Shown here: piece after piece, positions 45,968-54,483 of the stretch | How positions within the stretch are numbered: position 1 is the first letter of the stretch | How the letters are laid out: each line of letters opens with the position of its first letter | From: Myxococcales bacterium | GTDB lineage: Bacteria > Myxococcota_C > UBA6777 | Direction: 5' to 3' | NCBI GenBank assembly: GCA_020632975.1 | Contig: JACKEL010000006.1 | Location: 124,001-188,000, forward strand | DNA: 64,000 nucleotides | Made by a program: the position numbers and the translations under genes | Notes under the pieces: generated by a model | Seen by the model: the letters and a program-made list of their open reading frames with translations, nothing else | What the model was told of the DNA's origin: nothing | Database searches by the model: none

Positions 45968-45986
45968 ACAAGGGGGTCTCCGCGCC
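45947..45986. repeat. Right-end hairpin of the IscB element
   Basis: GGCGC (45947-45951) pairs with GCGCC (45982-45986), and a run of six C (45957-45962) pairs with five G (45972-45976) around a CTCTAAACAA-type loop. It overlaps the last codons of iscB and ends about 10 bp before the start codon of the next gene. It is typical of the foldback end recognised as single-stranded DNA in IS200/IS605-type elements. Confidence 0.8.
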
Positions 45987-45996
45987 TAAAAAAAAC

Positions 45997-48933
45997 ATGA
46001 AAAGCATCGAAAGTCGGCCATATATCCCCAAATGGATCTATGGCCTCTGTTTGAGTCTGTGGAGCACCTTTTTTCTTCCCCAACAAGCCCATGCGGTCTG
46101 CGACACACCAGACCTCCTCATCGTAGTGGACAACTCCTGTAGTATGGCAGGGACCAACTGGTCGGCCGCAGTCACCGCGGTCAATACCATTACCAACCAG
46201 TACAACGGAAAGTTGCGCTTTGGATTGGAGACCTTCAACAGCGGCGCCACCATCCGTTATGGCATCCCCACATGCGTAAGCGCAGGGAATGGCTGTGGCG
46301 CAGGTGTCCGAAGTGCCATCGCTGCGGTCTCTCCAAGCGGTGGAACCAGCCTAACAGCGGCGATATCCACCGCAGATAGCCATCTCAGCTCAGTCAAAGC
46401 CAGCGATGCTGTGCCCGCACGCAAGCGCTCTGTGTTGTTTTTGACGGATGGACAAGCAACTTGCGCACAAACCCAAGTCGCGACCCTCAATAGCAAAGGT
46501 ATCAAGACCTACGTCATCGGCTTCGGTACGGGCGTTGACGCCAACTGCCTCAACAACATGGCAACCAACGGTGGGACGGCCCTTTCAGGCTCTCGAAAAT
46601 ACTACCAAGCCGACAACTCCAACGAACTCAGTCAAGCAATGGCAGCCATCGCAAACGCCGCATCTGTCGAGATTTGCAACGGACTCGATGACGACTGCGA
46701 CGGCAAGACCGACGAAAATATCACACAAGCTTGCTCGGGCCCTTGTGGTGCGGGCGTTCAAGTCTGCCAAAATGGTAACTTTGGCACCTGCTCCACCGCT
46801 CGTCAGCCTTCCCCCGAAGTCTGTGACGGCGTTGACAACGACTGTAACGGACAAATCGACGATGGAAACCCCGGTGGTGGCGTCGCTTGCAATACGGGAC
46901 AACAAGGTGCCTGTAGCGCAGGGACACGACAATGCCAAGGCGGAACCCTCAACTGTGTCCGAAACACCGCACCCAGCGCAGAAAAGTGCAACGGTAAAGA
47001 TGACGACTGCGACGGTAAAACCGACGAAGCCTTCGGCAATCTCGGTCAAGCTTGTAATGTGGGTGTGGGTGCTTGCCAACGCACAGGGACCTACGTTTGT
47101 GCGAGCAACCAAAATGGCGTGTCGTGTAGCGTGACCCCTGCGGCCCCACAGCCTGAGATCTGCGACGGCAAAGACAACGACTGCGACGGCAAAACCGACG
47201 AAGACTTTGGCAACAAAGGTCAACCTTGTGTTGCGGGAACAGGTGCTTGCGAGTCCCAAGGAACTTACATCTGTAAGTCTGATGGTAGCGCAACCCAATG
47301 CTCTGTCGCTGCAAAAGCCCCCACCCCCGAAGTCTGCGATGGCGTAGACAACGATTGTAACGGTCAAATTGATGAAGGTCTCAACCGCTCCTGTCAAACC
47401 GCTTGCGAAACAGGCATCGAGACTTGTACTGCTGGCCAGTGGCAAAGCTGTACCGCACGCAAACCCAGCCAAGAGATCTGTAACAACCAAGATGACGACT
47501 GTGACGGAAAAGTCGATGACTTCACGCGTCCCTGTTCGACGGTTTGTGGTACAGGCGTAGAAACCTGCATCAGCGGTCGCTGGATCAACTGTACAGCCCA
47601 AGCTCCCGTCGCTGAAGATTGCAACGGAAAAGACGATGACTGCGATGGCAAAACAGATGAAGGTCTCGCGCCTCGTCAGTGCCAAGCAGCCTGTGGCCAA
47701 GGGACTGCAAGCTGCCAAGGCGGCGCATGGACGGGCTGTTCAGGACCTCCCCCCCAAACAGAAACTTGTAACGGAAAAGACGACGACTGCGATGGAACCA
47801 TCGACGAAGACGTTTTCCGCGATTGCAAAACAGACTGTGGCGCAGGAAAAGAGATCTGTGTCAACGGTGCCTACCAGCCATGCAACGCTCCCAAACCTCG
47901 CCAAGAGATCTGCGATGGCAAAGACGAAGACTGCGATGGAACCCCCGACAACAACGCGGTTTGCCCACAAGGTCTGCTCTGTAAAGACGGCAAGTGCCAA
48001 GCCCCCTGTCGAGGACAAGAGTGCCCTGCGGGTCTGAGCTGCCAAGACGGAATCTGCGTCGGACGTGACCTCTGCGTGGGCGTCACTTGCGCAACTGGCG
48101 AGATCTGCTTGGGCGGCCGCTGTGTCGATCCTTGCTCGCTGCTTCAATGCGCATCCGGCGAAGTCTGTGTCAAAGGCCAGTGTATCCCCAACGACTGCTA
48201 CGTAACAGGTTGCCCCAGCGGCACCACTTGCATGAACGGACAGTGCCAAAGTGACCCATGCTTCGGTATCTCCTGCGCAAGCGGTGAGTTCTGTAAAGAA
48301 GGAAAGTGCGTGGCGTCTTGTACTGGCGTGACTTGCGCCGCAGACGAAGTCTGTAAAGACGGAAAATGCGAAAAAGATCCCACCAAGAGCGGACCCTGTG
48401 CGGGTGTGACATGTGCAGATGGTGAAGTCTGTAAAGACGGGAAATGCGAAGGTGATCCTTGCGCAAATGTCGAATGTCCCCAAGGACGCTACTGCAAAGA
48501 TGGTACTTGCAACCACGATCCTTGCGTCAACGTGACTTGCCCAAGCGGTCAAACCTGTAAAGAAGGCCAATGTTCGGGCGGTTCCACCAACCCTGACGGA
48601 AACAACCAGCCTGACGGCGGGTCGAACCCTGATGGCACTGTTGGACCCGATGGAACGGTCGTTGGACCCGACGGCACCGTGATTGGGCCCGATGGCACGG
48701 TTGTCGGACCTGATGGCACCATCGTAAATCCCGAAAACACCGCCAACCAAGAAAACGATACCAATGATGGTAAAAACATTGGTGGGAACAGCCCTGACGA
48801 TCCTAGCGGTGAAGGACGTTACCAGTCCCCGGGTTGTAGCTGTCAGCAACAGTCTGGTATCCCCGCCAGCGGCCTGCTTCTCTTTATCGTGTTGTCTCTT
48901 CTTGTCCTGCGCCGCCGTCGTTTCAGCGCGTAA
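45997..48933 (+). CDS. Secreted VWA protein with MopE-type repeats, Cys-rich repeats and MYXO-CTERM-like tail
   Basis: A protein of 978 residues. Signal peptide (about 1-33, ending QQAHA), then a von Willebrand A domain with MIDAS D45-N-S47-C-S49 and VLFLTDG. Nine MopE-type putative metal-binding repeats follow, each of the form E-x-C-(D/N)-G-x-D-(D/N)-D-C-(D/N)-G-x-x-D. Next come about nine Cys-rich units (C-x-x-V-T-C-x-x-G-E-x-C-x-x-G-x-C), then tandem GPDGTV repeats. The tail GCSCQQQSG, hydrophobic helix and RRRR resembles MYXO-CTERM sorting, so the protein is probably processed and displayed at the cell surface. No ribosome site is visible because the IscB element ends just upstream. Likely a Ca-dependent adhesive or matrix protein. 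Confidence 0.9.
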   Translation: MKSIESRPYIPKWIYGLCLSLWSTFFLPQQAHAVCDTPDLLIVVDNSCSMAGTNWSAAVTAVNTITNQYNGKLRFGLETFNSGATIRYGIPTCVSAGNGCGAGVRSAIAAVSPSGGTSLTAAISTADSHLSSVKASDAVPARKRSVLFLTDGQATCAQTQVATLNSKGIKTYVIGFGTGVDANCLNNMATNGGTALSGSRKYYQADNSNELSQAMAAIANAASVEICNGLDDDCDGKTDENITQACSGPCGAGVQVCQNGNFGTCSTARQPSPEVCDGVDNDCNGQIDDGNPGGGVACNTGQQGACSAGTRQCQGGTLNCVRNTAPSAEKCNGKDDDCDGKTDEAFGNLGQACNVGVGACQRTGTYVCASNQNGVSCSVTPAAPQPEICDGKDNDCDGKTDEDFGNKGQPCVAGTGACESQGTYICKSDGSATQCSVAAKAPTPEVCDGVDNDCNGQIDEGLNRSCQTACETGIETCTAGQWQSCTARKPSQEICNNQDDDCDGKVDDFTRPCSTVCGTGVETCISGRWINCTAQAPVAEDCNGKDDDCDGKTDEGLAPRQCQAACGQGTASCQGGAWTGCSGPPPQTETCNGKDDDCDGTIDEDVFRDCKTDCGAGKEICVNGAYQPCNAPKPRQEICDGKDEDCDGTPDNNAVCPQGLLCKDGKCQAPCRGQECPAGLSCQDGICVGRDLCVGVTCATGEICLGGRCVDPCSLLQCASGEVCVKGQCIPNDCYVTGCPSGTTCMNGQCQSDPCFGISCASGEFCKEGKCVASCTGVTCAADEVCKDGKCEKDPTKSGPCAGVTCADGEVCKDGKCEGDPCANVECPQGRYCKDGTCNHDPCVNVTCPSGQTCKEGQCSGGSTNPDGNNQPDGGSNPDGTVGPDGTVVGPDGTVIGPDGTVVGPDGTIVNPENTANQENDTNDGKNIGGNSPDDPSGEGRYQSPGCSCQQQSGIPASGLLLFIVLSLLVLRRRRFSA

Positions 48934-48944
48934 AGAAAGACCCC

Positions 48945-49613
48945 ATGGACACAAAAGCCCCCCACCTTCCCCTCGCCTTTTCTTTCGTTGACCCCACAGA
49001 GATGCAAGAACGCGCCACTGCCCTCGCAAAACAAATGCGTTCTCGCCGAACTGTGCGCGATTACGCTGACAAAGCTGTTCCTCGTGGTGTGATCGAAGCC
49101 TGCTTGCAGATCGCAGGCTCCGCACCCAACGGCGCAAATCGACAGCCCTGGCACTTTGCAGTCATCGAAAGCCCTGAGATGAAGCGCAAGATCCGCCTCG
49201 CAGCCGAAGAAGAAGAACGTGCTTTCTACAATGGGCGCGCTCCACAAGACTGGCTCGATGCTCTTGCTCCCCTTGGGACCGATGAAAACAAACCTTTTCT
49301 CGAAGTCGCACCCTACCTCATCGCGATCTTTGCAGAAAGCTATGGGCTCGATGACCAAGGCAACAAGATCAAAAACTATTATGTCCAAGAGTCCGTCGGG
49401 ATCGCGACAGGGATGTTGATCATGGCACTCCACCAAGTGGGACTCGCCACACTGACACACACCCCAAGCCCCATGAACTTCCTCAATGAACTCCTACAAC
49501 GACCCAAAAACGAACGACCCTTCCTTTTGCTCGTCGTAGGCTACCCCGCCCAAGATGCCCAAGTACCCGCCATCTCCAAAAAGTCTCTTCAAGAGATCGC
49601 TTCCTTCTTCTAA
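48945..49613 (+). CDS. Nitroreductase family protein
   Basis: A protein of 222 residues of the FMN-dependent nitroreductase family. The FMN-binding segments RSRRTVRDY (about 31-39) and APNGANRQPWHFAVI (about 59-73) and the later GIATGMLIMALHQVGLATLTHTP stretch support this. It would reduce a quinone, enone or nitro compound with NAD(P)H; the physiological substrate is unknown. It starts 11 bp after the VWA protein gene and its ribosome site is weak, so it may be read from the same transcript. A terminator hairpin follows. Confidence 0.92.
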   Translation: MDTKAPHLPLAFSFVDPTEMQERATALAKQMRSRRTVRDYADKAVPRGVIEACLQIAGSAPNGANRQPWHFAVIESPEMKRKIRLAAEEEERAFYNGRAPQDWLDALAPLGTDENKPFLEVAPYLIAIFAESYGLDDQGNKIKNYYVQESVGIATGMLIMALHQVGLATLTHTPSPMNFLNELLQRPKNERPFLLLVVGYPAQDAQVPAISKKSLQEIASFF

Positions 49614-49665
49614 GCTCCCTCTTTCAAAAGCTCGCCTTCTTCTTCTGGCCCTCTCCCCAAACAAA

Positions 49666-49691
49666 AAAAGCAGGCACGGTGGCCTGCTTTT
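49666..49691. terminator. Bidirectional rho-independent terminator
   Basis: AAAAGCAGGC (49666-49675) and GCCTGCTTTT (49682-49691) form a 10-bp stem with a six-base loop. A-rich and T-rich flanks on either side allow it to serve both the nitroreductase gene (plus) and the HEAT lipoprotein gene (minus). Confidence 0.85.
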
Positions 49692-49748
49692 GCTTGTCTC
49701 TGATTCGACAGTCTCAAATCGAGACTCAATTTGAGTCGATCGACTTGA

Positions 49749-50159
49749 TTATTTCTTGCCCATGATCTTGGCGAGAGCTGACATCGCAGCGCTCTTGATA
49801 TCGGGGTCTGCGCTTTGGGTCGCTTTTTTCACTTCGGGTTCAGCGGGCTTTGCAGCGGGTCCGATGCGTCCGAGGGTTTCAAGCGCGCCTTGTTTTGTGG
49901 GCTTGTCGCCACCTTTCAATGCGCCAATCAAAGAAGGAACAGCCTTGGAGCCGAACGCAGCGAGTTTGCTCATCGCGGTTTCTTTTTTCTGGGGATCTTT
50001 TTTGCCGAGCAGACCGACAAGTTTGTTCATAATGCCTTGGCGGACTTCAGGGTTGGAAGTCAACTTGCTGGCCTTCTCGTCCATCGCCTGCATGGTCTTG
50101 CAGCCGAACTGAGGCGCCAGAAGGGCAAAAGCAACAAACAAAAACAATACCTTTTTCAT
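49749..50159 (-). CDS. Small HEAT-repeat putative lipoprotein
   Basis: A protein of 136 residues. The ATG at 50159 has GGAG six nucleotides upstream. A signal sequence ends at FGC, an imperfect lipobox (Cys20). The mature protein has HEAT/PBS-lyase-like pairs (KETAMSKLAAFGSKAVPSLIGAL, KQGALETLGRIGPAAKPAEPEV, DIKSAAMSALAKIMGKK). Such short repeat lipoproteins are frequent in myxobacteria and have no assigned role. It probably sits in the periplasm or outer membrane. Confidence 0.82.
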   Translation of the reverse strand: MKKVLFLFVAFALLAPQFGCKTMQAMDEKASKLTSNPEVRQGIMNKLVGLLGKKDPQKKETAMSKLAAFGSKAVPSLIGALKGGDKPTKQGALETLGRIGPAAKPAEPEVKKATQSADPDIKSAAMSALAKIMGKK

Positions 50160-50202
50160 CACGTACTCCGTTATCTCAATTTGAAGGGAAAGCAGGCTTC
50201 GC

Positions 50203-50231
50203 TTTGCAAGAAAAGAAAGCGCCGCTATACT
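50203..50231 (+). promoter_or_regulatory. Candidate sigma70-type promoter for hrpB
   Basis: TTTGCA (50203-50208), 17-nt spacer, TATACT (50226-50231). It lies about 100 bp upstream of the hrpB start, leaving a leader of about 90 nt that can form a TGCGTA/TACGCA hairpin. By eye only. Confidence 0.4.
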
Positions 50232-50328
50232 GATGCGTATAACTGGCTGGCGCTCCTTACGCAAAGGCGATGCCAAGATAAGACCTACCTGATTTTTCAC
50301 AAGATCACCAAAAAACAATCCAAAGAAG

Positions 50329-52857
50329 ATGCTAGAAACACTGCCCATCGATCCCCATATCCCAAGGCTTCTTGCGCTGTTGCAGGACGCACCAAACCTC
50401 GTGCTTGAGGCCGCGCCAGGCGCAGGGAAAACCACACGCGTTCCCCCCGCCCTGTTGCAATCCGATCTTTGCAAGGGACAGATCCTGATGTTGGAGCCGC
50501 GTCGTATCGCTGCACGTCAAGCCGCAACAAGGATCGCCGCAGAACAAGGCTTTCAACTTGGTGAAGAAGTCGGATACCAAGTGCGATTCGAGCAACGTTC
50601 GAGCGAAAACACCCGTCTTTTGGTCATGACAGAAGGTTTGGCTTTGCGCCGCTTGGTGGCAGACCCTTTCTTAGAAGATGTGGGTCTGGTGATCTTCGAC
50701 GAGTTTCATGAGCGCCATACCGCCAGCGATATCGTGCTCGCCATGCTTTATCAGCTTCAACAAGAAGTCCGTGACGATCTGCGTATCGTCGTGATGTCCG
50801 CGACGCTCCCCTCAGAAAAAGTCTCTTCCTACCTAGGAGATGCGCCGATCTTCCGCTGCCCTGGCCGCAGCTATCCTGTCGATCTGCGTTACCGCGCAAC
50901 CACAGCACAAGATCCGCTCCCAGAGTCCGCAGCATCGGGCGTGGAAGATCTCTTAAAAGAAACAGAAGGAGATATCCTCGTTTTTCTACCAGGCCAGCGG
51001 GAGATTCGGGAGACCCAGTCTTTGCTCTCTGGCCTCGCAGCCAAAACAGACCTCCAGATCTGCCCGCTGTACGGCGAACAAGCACCCCAAGAACAAGAAC
51101 GCGCGCTTCGCCCTGCAACACAACGCAAGATCATCCTTTCCACCAACGTCGCGGAGACCTCCTTGACCATCCCTGGGGTGCGTAGTGTGGTGGACACAGG
51201 TTGGGCAAGAAAGTTACTTTATGACCCAAACAGCGGACTCAATCGACTCGAATTGGAGCGCATCAGTCTTGCAAGCGCGACCCAACGTGCGGGACGCGCG
51301 GGACGAGAGGCCCCCGGCCTATGCTTGCGCTTGTGGTCCCCTCACCAACCTCTTCAAGAAGAAGATATCCCCGAGGTCCAACGGGTCGAATTATCGGGAA
51401 CTTTGTTGCAACTGATGACTTGGGGAGAACGTGACCCCTTGCGTTTTCCATGGCTCACTCCGCCCCCTGAACACAACCAAGAACAAGCGCTCGCACTTCT
51501 CGATATGTTGGGGGCGATCCAAGAAGGTCAACTCACAGAGCGCGGAAAAAAGATGGCAGAACTCCCCATCGCTCCGCGCCTTGCGGCTGTCTTACTGGAT
51601 GCCAAAGAACGCGGCGTCTTGTGGGAAGCATGTCTATTGGCTGCTCTGCTTTCAGAACGCCATCCTTTTTCGGGGCTCTTGCAAGAACGTCCTCCCCGAA
51701 GGCTCGCTGAAGTCGAGTCTGATCTGTTGGACCAGATGAACCTACTCGAAGAAAGCGAAAGCCCCGATCACCCGAACCATCCAAGAGCCAAGCGCGCCAT
51801 CCAACAACTGCGCAAAGTCCAACAGCAACTCGCGCGTATCCTTAGCGACAAACCGCGCCCCTCGAAGCTATCGCCCATTCAGCGAGATGAAGCGCTCGCC
51901 AAAGCCTTGCTTGCAGGTTATCCAGATCGCGTCGCTCAACGCAGAGACGGAGATCCCCAACGTGCCTTGCTTTCCAATGGCAAAGGCGTGCGCCTCGATC
52001 CCAAAAGCCAAGTCAAACGCGCACCTTTGTACCTTGCGCTAGATGTTGATGCCAGCCGAAGACAAGATCGTGCGGATGCTTTCGCAAGGATGGCCTCTGC
52101 CATCCAAGAAGACTGGTTGCCCAAAGAGCACTTGCGCCAAGCCCAAGAACTCTCCTTTGATCCCCAAAAACAGCGCGTTATCGCAGCACAAAAAGTCTTC
52201 TTCCAAGAACTCTGCTTAAAACAACGTCCAGCTACTGCCGATCCTGACGAAGCAGCGGTCCTTTTGGCAGAGGAAGCCGCACGCGATCTCATGCCCGCTT
52301 TGGGACTCGATCAACCAGAGTACGAACAACTTCTCTTGCGACTTCGCGCCCTTCATCGCTGGCTCCCAGAACTCGAAAGCCCCACCTTCGACGACGCGAT
52401 GTTGCAAGATCGCCTACCTTTGTGGTGTATGGGCAAACGCTCTTTTCAAGAACTGCGACAACAACCTTGGCAAGAGCTTTTGCTCGCAGAGTTAAGTTAC
52501 CCACAACAGCGCGCTTTGCGAGAAGAGATCCCCGAACGCATCGAAGTCCCCAGCGGCTCCATCTTGCGAATCGAATATCGCGAAGATGAAGCCCCACCCA
52601 TCCTTTCTGTGCGGATTCAAGAGGTCTTTGGTTGGCTTGAAACACCACGGATCGCCAAAGGACGCATCCCCTTGTTGCTTCACCTGCTCGCCCCCAATAT
52701 GCGGCCCCAACAAGTCACGCAAGATCTCCATAACTTTTGGCAACAGACCTACACAGAAGTACGAAAAGAACTACGCCAACGCTATCCCAAACACGCTTGG
52801 CCAGAAGATCCTTTTACAGCCCAAGCTGAGCGACGCCCCCAACGCAAACGCTCCTAA
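50329..52857 (+). CDS. hrpB: ATP-dependent helicase HrpB
   Basis: A protein of 842 residues, full length for HrpB, a DEAH-type superfamily 2 helicase of unknown cellular role. Motifs: Walker A APGAGKTT (about 29-36), LEPRRIAARQAA (Ia), DEFHERH (the DEAH position), MSATLP (III), LVFLPG-like ILVFLPGQREI, STNVAETSLTIPGV and ATQRAGRAGRE (VI). The C-terminal half has the family HrpB region. The ribosome site is weak but a promoter-like sequence lies upstream. It stands alone. Confidence 0.95.
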   Translation: MLETLPIDPHIPRLLALLQDAPNLVLEAAPGAGKTTRVPPALLQSDLCKGQILMLEPRRIAARQAATRIAAEQGFQLGEEVGYQVRFEQRSSENTRLLVMTEGLALRRLVADPFLEDVGLVIFDEFHERHTASDIVLAMLYQLQQEVRDDLRIVVMSATLPSEKVSSYLGDAPIFRCPGRSYPVDLRYRATTAQDPLPESAASGVEDLLKETEGDILVFLPGQREIRETQSLLSGLAAKTDLQICPLYGEQAPQEQERALRPATQRKIILSTNVAETSLTIPGVRSVVDTGWARKLLYDPNSGLNRLELERISLASATQRAGRAGREAPGLCLRLWSPHQPLQEEDIPEVQRVELSGTLLQLMTWGERDPLRFPWLTPPPEHNQEQALALLDMLGAIQEGQLTERGKKMAELPIAPRLAAVLLDAKERGVLWEACLLAALLSERHPFSGLLQERPPRRLAEVESDLLDQMNLLEESESPDHPNHPRAKRAIQQLRKVQQQLARILSDKPRPSKLSPIQRDEALAKALLAGYPDRVAQRRDGDPQRALLSNGKGVRLDPKSQVKRAPLYLALDVDASRRQDRADAFARMASAIQEDWLPKEHLRQAQELSFDPQKQRVIAAQKVFFQELCLKQRPATADPDEAAVLLAEEAARDLMPALGLDQPEYEQLLLRLRALHRWLPELESPTFDDAMLQDRLPLWCMGKRSFQELRQQPWQELLLAELSYPQQRALREEIPERIEVPSGSILRIEYREDEAPPILSVRIQEVFGWLETPRIAKGRIPLLLHLLAPNMRPQQVTQDLHNFWQQTYTEVRKELRQRYPKHAWPEDPFTAQAERRPQRKRS

Positions 52858-52893
52858 GATGCGACAGGATACGCATCACGATGGCAAAGACTT

Positions 52894-53010
52894 CAGCAAA
52901 CGCACCGTCACTGCAACCAAACGATCACAGCAAACGCACCACCGCAACAACCACACGCTCGTAACAAATGTACGATTGTGCCCCACAGCATCGCAGCAAA
53001 CACACGATTG
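52894..53010. repeat. Irregular short direct repeats between hrpB and the DUF1223 gene
   Basis: CAGCAAACGCACC occurs at 52894-52906 and again at 52928-52940, and a variant CAGCAAACACACGATTG occurs at about 52994-53010; ACGATTG also appears at 52972. The stretch holds no gene. Purpose unknown; it may be remnant or binding-site repeats. Confidence 0.5.
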
Positions 53011-53041
53011 CATCCCACACGTGACGAAAGAAGATCCGCGA

Positions 53042-53947
53042 TTACAGGGAGAGACGTGTTGCATTGAGGATGCGGCCATCTCGCTGTTGTAGGTAACCGA
53101 CAAGGCTCGCCCCTTTTCTCCGAAAGCGCCGTGGGATGGTCAGTTCCAACGCCCCTTTTGTCTTCCCGCGCAGTTCCACATCTCGAAAGACACGCACCAC
53201 ATTGACATGATGCAAGGTTCTCCCTGCATTTTCGCCCCTTGGGACATAGACACGCTGCTTTTGCTCCACCAAAGCAACACGAAGGTGCGTACCCATCGGG
53301 AAATCCTTTGCGAGAAATCGCGCGCTGATCTTGGAACCTTTCACTTTGGCTCGAAGCGCAAGATGCCCTTGTGATGGGCTAGACAACGCGCGGCGCAAGA
53401 TCTTTTGTGCTGTCCAATGACGAGACCCCACAAAGCCCCATCGTCCGTTGACAATCATCTGCGGCGTATACACAGAGGTCCCGCCCAAAAGCTGCGCATA
53501 CTCGCTCTGCCGCTGTGAAAAATGTCTGCGACTAAAAGGGTCCGTCCAACCAAGGTTGTTCCAATAATCGACATGAAAAGAAAGCCCATAAACAGGGAGT
53601 TTGTGACGCTTCGAAAGAGACACGATCTTGGCAAGGACTTCGTCTGCGGGCGGACAACTCGAACAGCCCTCAGATGTAAAGAGTTCGATCACTGCGACAC
53701 GACCGGGCTTTGCGCTCCCAACCAGCCATCCCCAATCGCCTCGTGAAGAAGCATACCCCTTGCCCCAACAAAACAGCCCAAACACCGCACACAAGACCAA
53801 CAAACGCGTTCCCCAAGAGGAAAGACTACCCCAACGATGTCCTCGATGGTTCGGGGATTTTTCGCGTTGTTCCGCAGAAGAAAGAGTCTCATCCTGCGGG
53901 TGCAAGGAAGAAGGACGCAAGTTTCCGTCGAAAGATACGTTACGCAT
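53042..53947 (-). CDS. DUF1223 (thioredoxin-fold) secreted protein
   Basis: A protein of 301 residues from the ATG at 53947, which has GGAGGAG eight nucleotides upstream. A membrane or signal segment (about 40-60: LLVLCAVFGLFCWGKG) precedes the DUF1223 domain, with VIELFTSEGCSSCPPADEVL (redox CSSC), SFHVDYWNNLGW, DPFSRR, YTPQMIVNGRWGFVGS. The domain has a thioredoxin-like fold and its redox role in the periplasm is suggested but unproven. The N-terminal Arg/Ser-rich lead-in of about 35 residues is unusually long for a signal peptide. Confidence 0.88.
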   Translation of the reverse strand: MRNVSFDGNLRPSSLHPQDETLSSAEQREKSPNHRGHRWGSLSSWGTRLLVLCAVFGLFCWGKGYASSRGDWGWLVGSAKPGRVAVIELFTSEGCSSCPPADEVLAKIVSLSKRHKLPVYGLSFHVDYWNNLGWTDPFSRRHFSQRQSEYAQLLGGTSVYTPQMIVNGRWGFVGSRHWTAQKILRRALSSPSQGHLALRAKVKGSKISARFLAKDFPMGTHLRVALVEQKQRVYVPRGENAGRTLHHVNVVRVFRDVELRGKTKGALELTIPRRFRRKGASLVGYLQQRDGRILNATRLSL

Positions 53948-54063
53948 AAAACGATCTCCTCCAAAAATAGGGATAGAAAATACCTTCGAAACTACATAGA
54001 GGGTCGTTTGTTTGTGCGAGATGTTACAGTCCCTGTGCCCCACCCCATCAAGAAGGCCGTCTC

Positions 54064-54285
54064 TTAGGGAAGATGGCGCGAAACGTACTGGATCAATTCT
54101 TCAAGCGTGATGCGGTTTCCTTTGCAATCGAAGAGACAGACCTTTCCTTCTTCCAAGCGGACATCAAAGCCGTTCTCTCGCTGTGCAGCAGGCCGTCCAG
54201 GTGCAGCAGGGCCCGTCTGTTCACCTTTGTTCAACACAGCCGCGACGATTTGTGCGATACCAACAGATCTTTCTTTGCTTTGCAT
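54064..54285 (-). CDS. Small hypothetical protein
   Basis: A protein of 73 residues. The ATG at 54285 has AAGGAG nine nucleotides upstream, good evidence for a real gene. Helical N-terminus (RSVGIAQIVAAVLNKGEQ), a disordered Pro/Gly/Ala segment, then a small beta/alpha end (DVRLEEGKVCLFDCKGNRITLEELIQYV). No family recognised. Probably cytoplasmic. Confidence 0.6.
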   Translation of the reverse strand: MQSKERSVGIAQIVAAVLNKGEQTGPAAPGRPAAQRENGFDVRLEEGKVCLFDCKGNRITLEELIQYVSRHLP

Positions 54286-54483
54286 ACTCGGGATCTCCTT
54301 GATGATAGGCGAGCGAAGACAAACCATTCATCCCGCATGTCTCGCGAGGTGGTTCTCACCGCAAAAATAGATGTGAGATAACCTTTTGGGTATACCCCGC
54401 TTGTTGTCTCAAACGCAAGCATGCTCGCTTCTTAAACGCCGAGAAAAGCTTGTTCCGCGAACACCCAGAAAAAGGAACTTGAG

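Larger units (their letters stand above)
44455..45986 (+). mobile_element. IS200/IS605-type element carrying IscB and omegaRNA (no TnpA)
   Basis: The left end begins near two small hairpins: CCCC-TAAA-GGGG (44460-44471) and GGGCTT/AAGCCC (44473-44478 and 44487-44492). The right end is the structure at 45947-45986 with an outer GGCGC/GCGCC stem and an inner C-run/G-run hairpin. Such imperfect subterminal hairpins are typical of IS200/IS605-type ends. Between them lie the omegaRNA and IscB, with no tyrosine HUH transposase TnpA, so movement would need one in trans. No target duplication is expected in this family. Boundaries are approximate, within about 20 bp. Confidence 0.8.

Noticed and set aside
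45574..45996. In-frame extension of the VWA protein upstream through the IscB gene.
   Set aside because: It overlaps iscB in another frame and crosses the element's right end; the ATG at 45997 gives a normal signal peptide.
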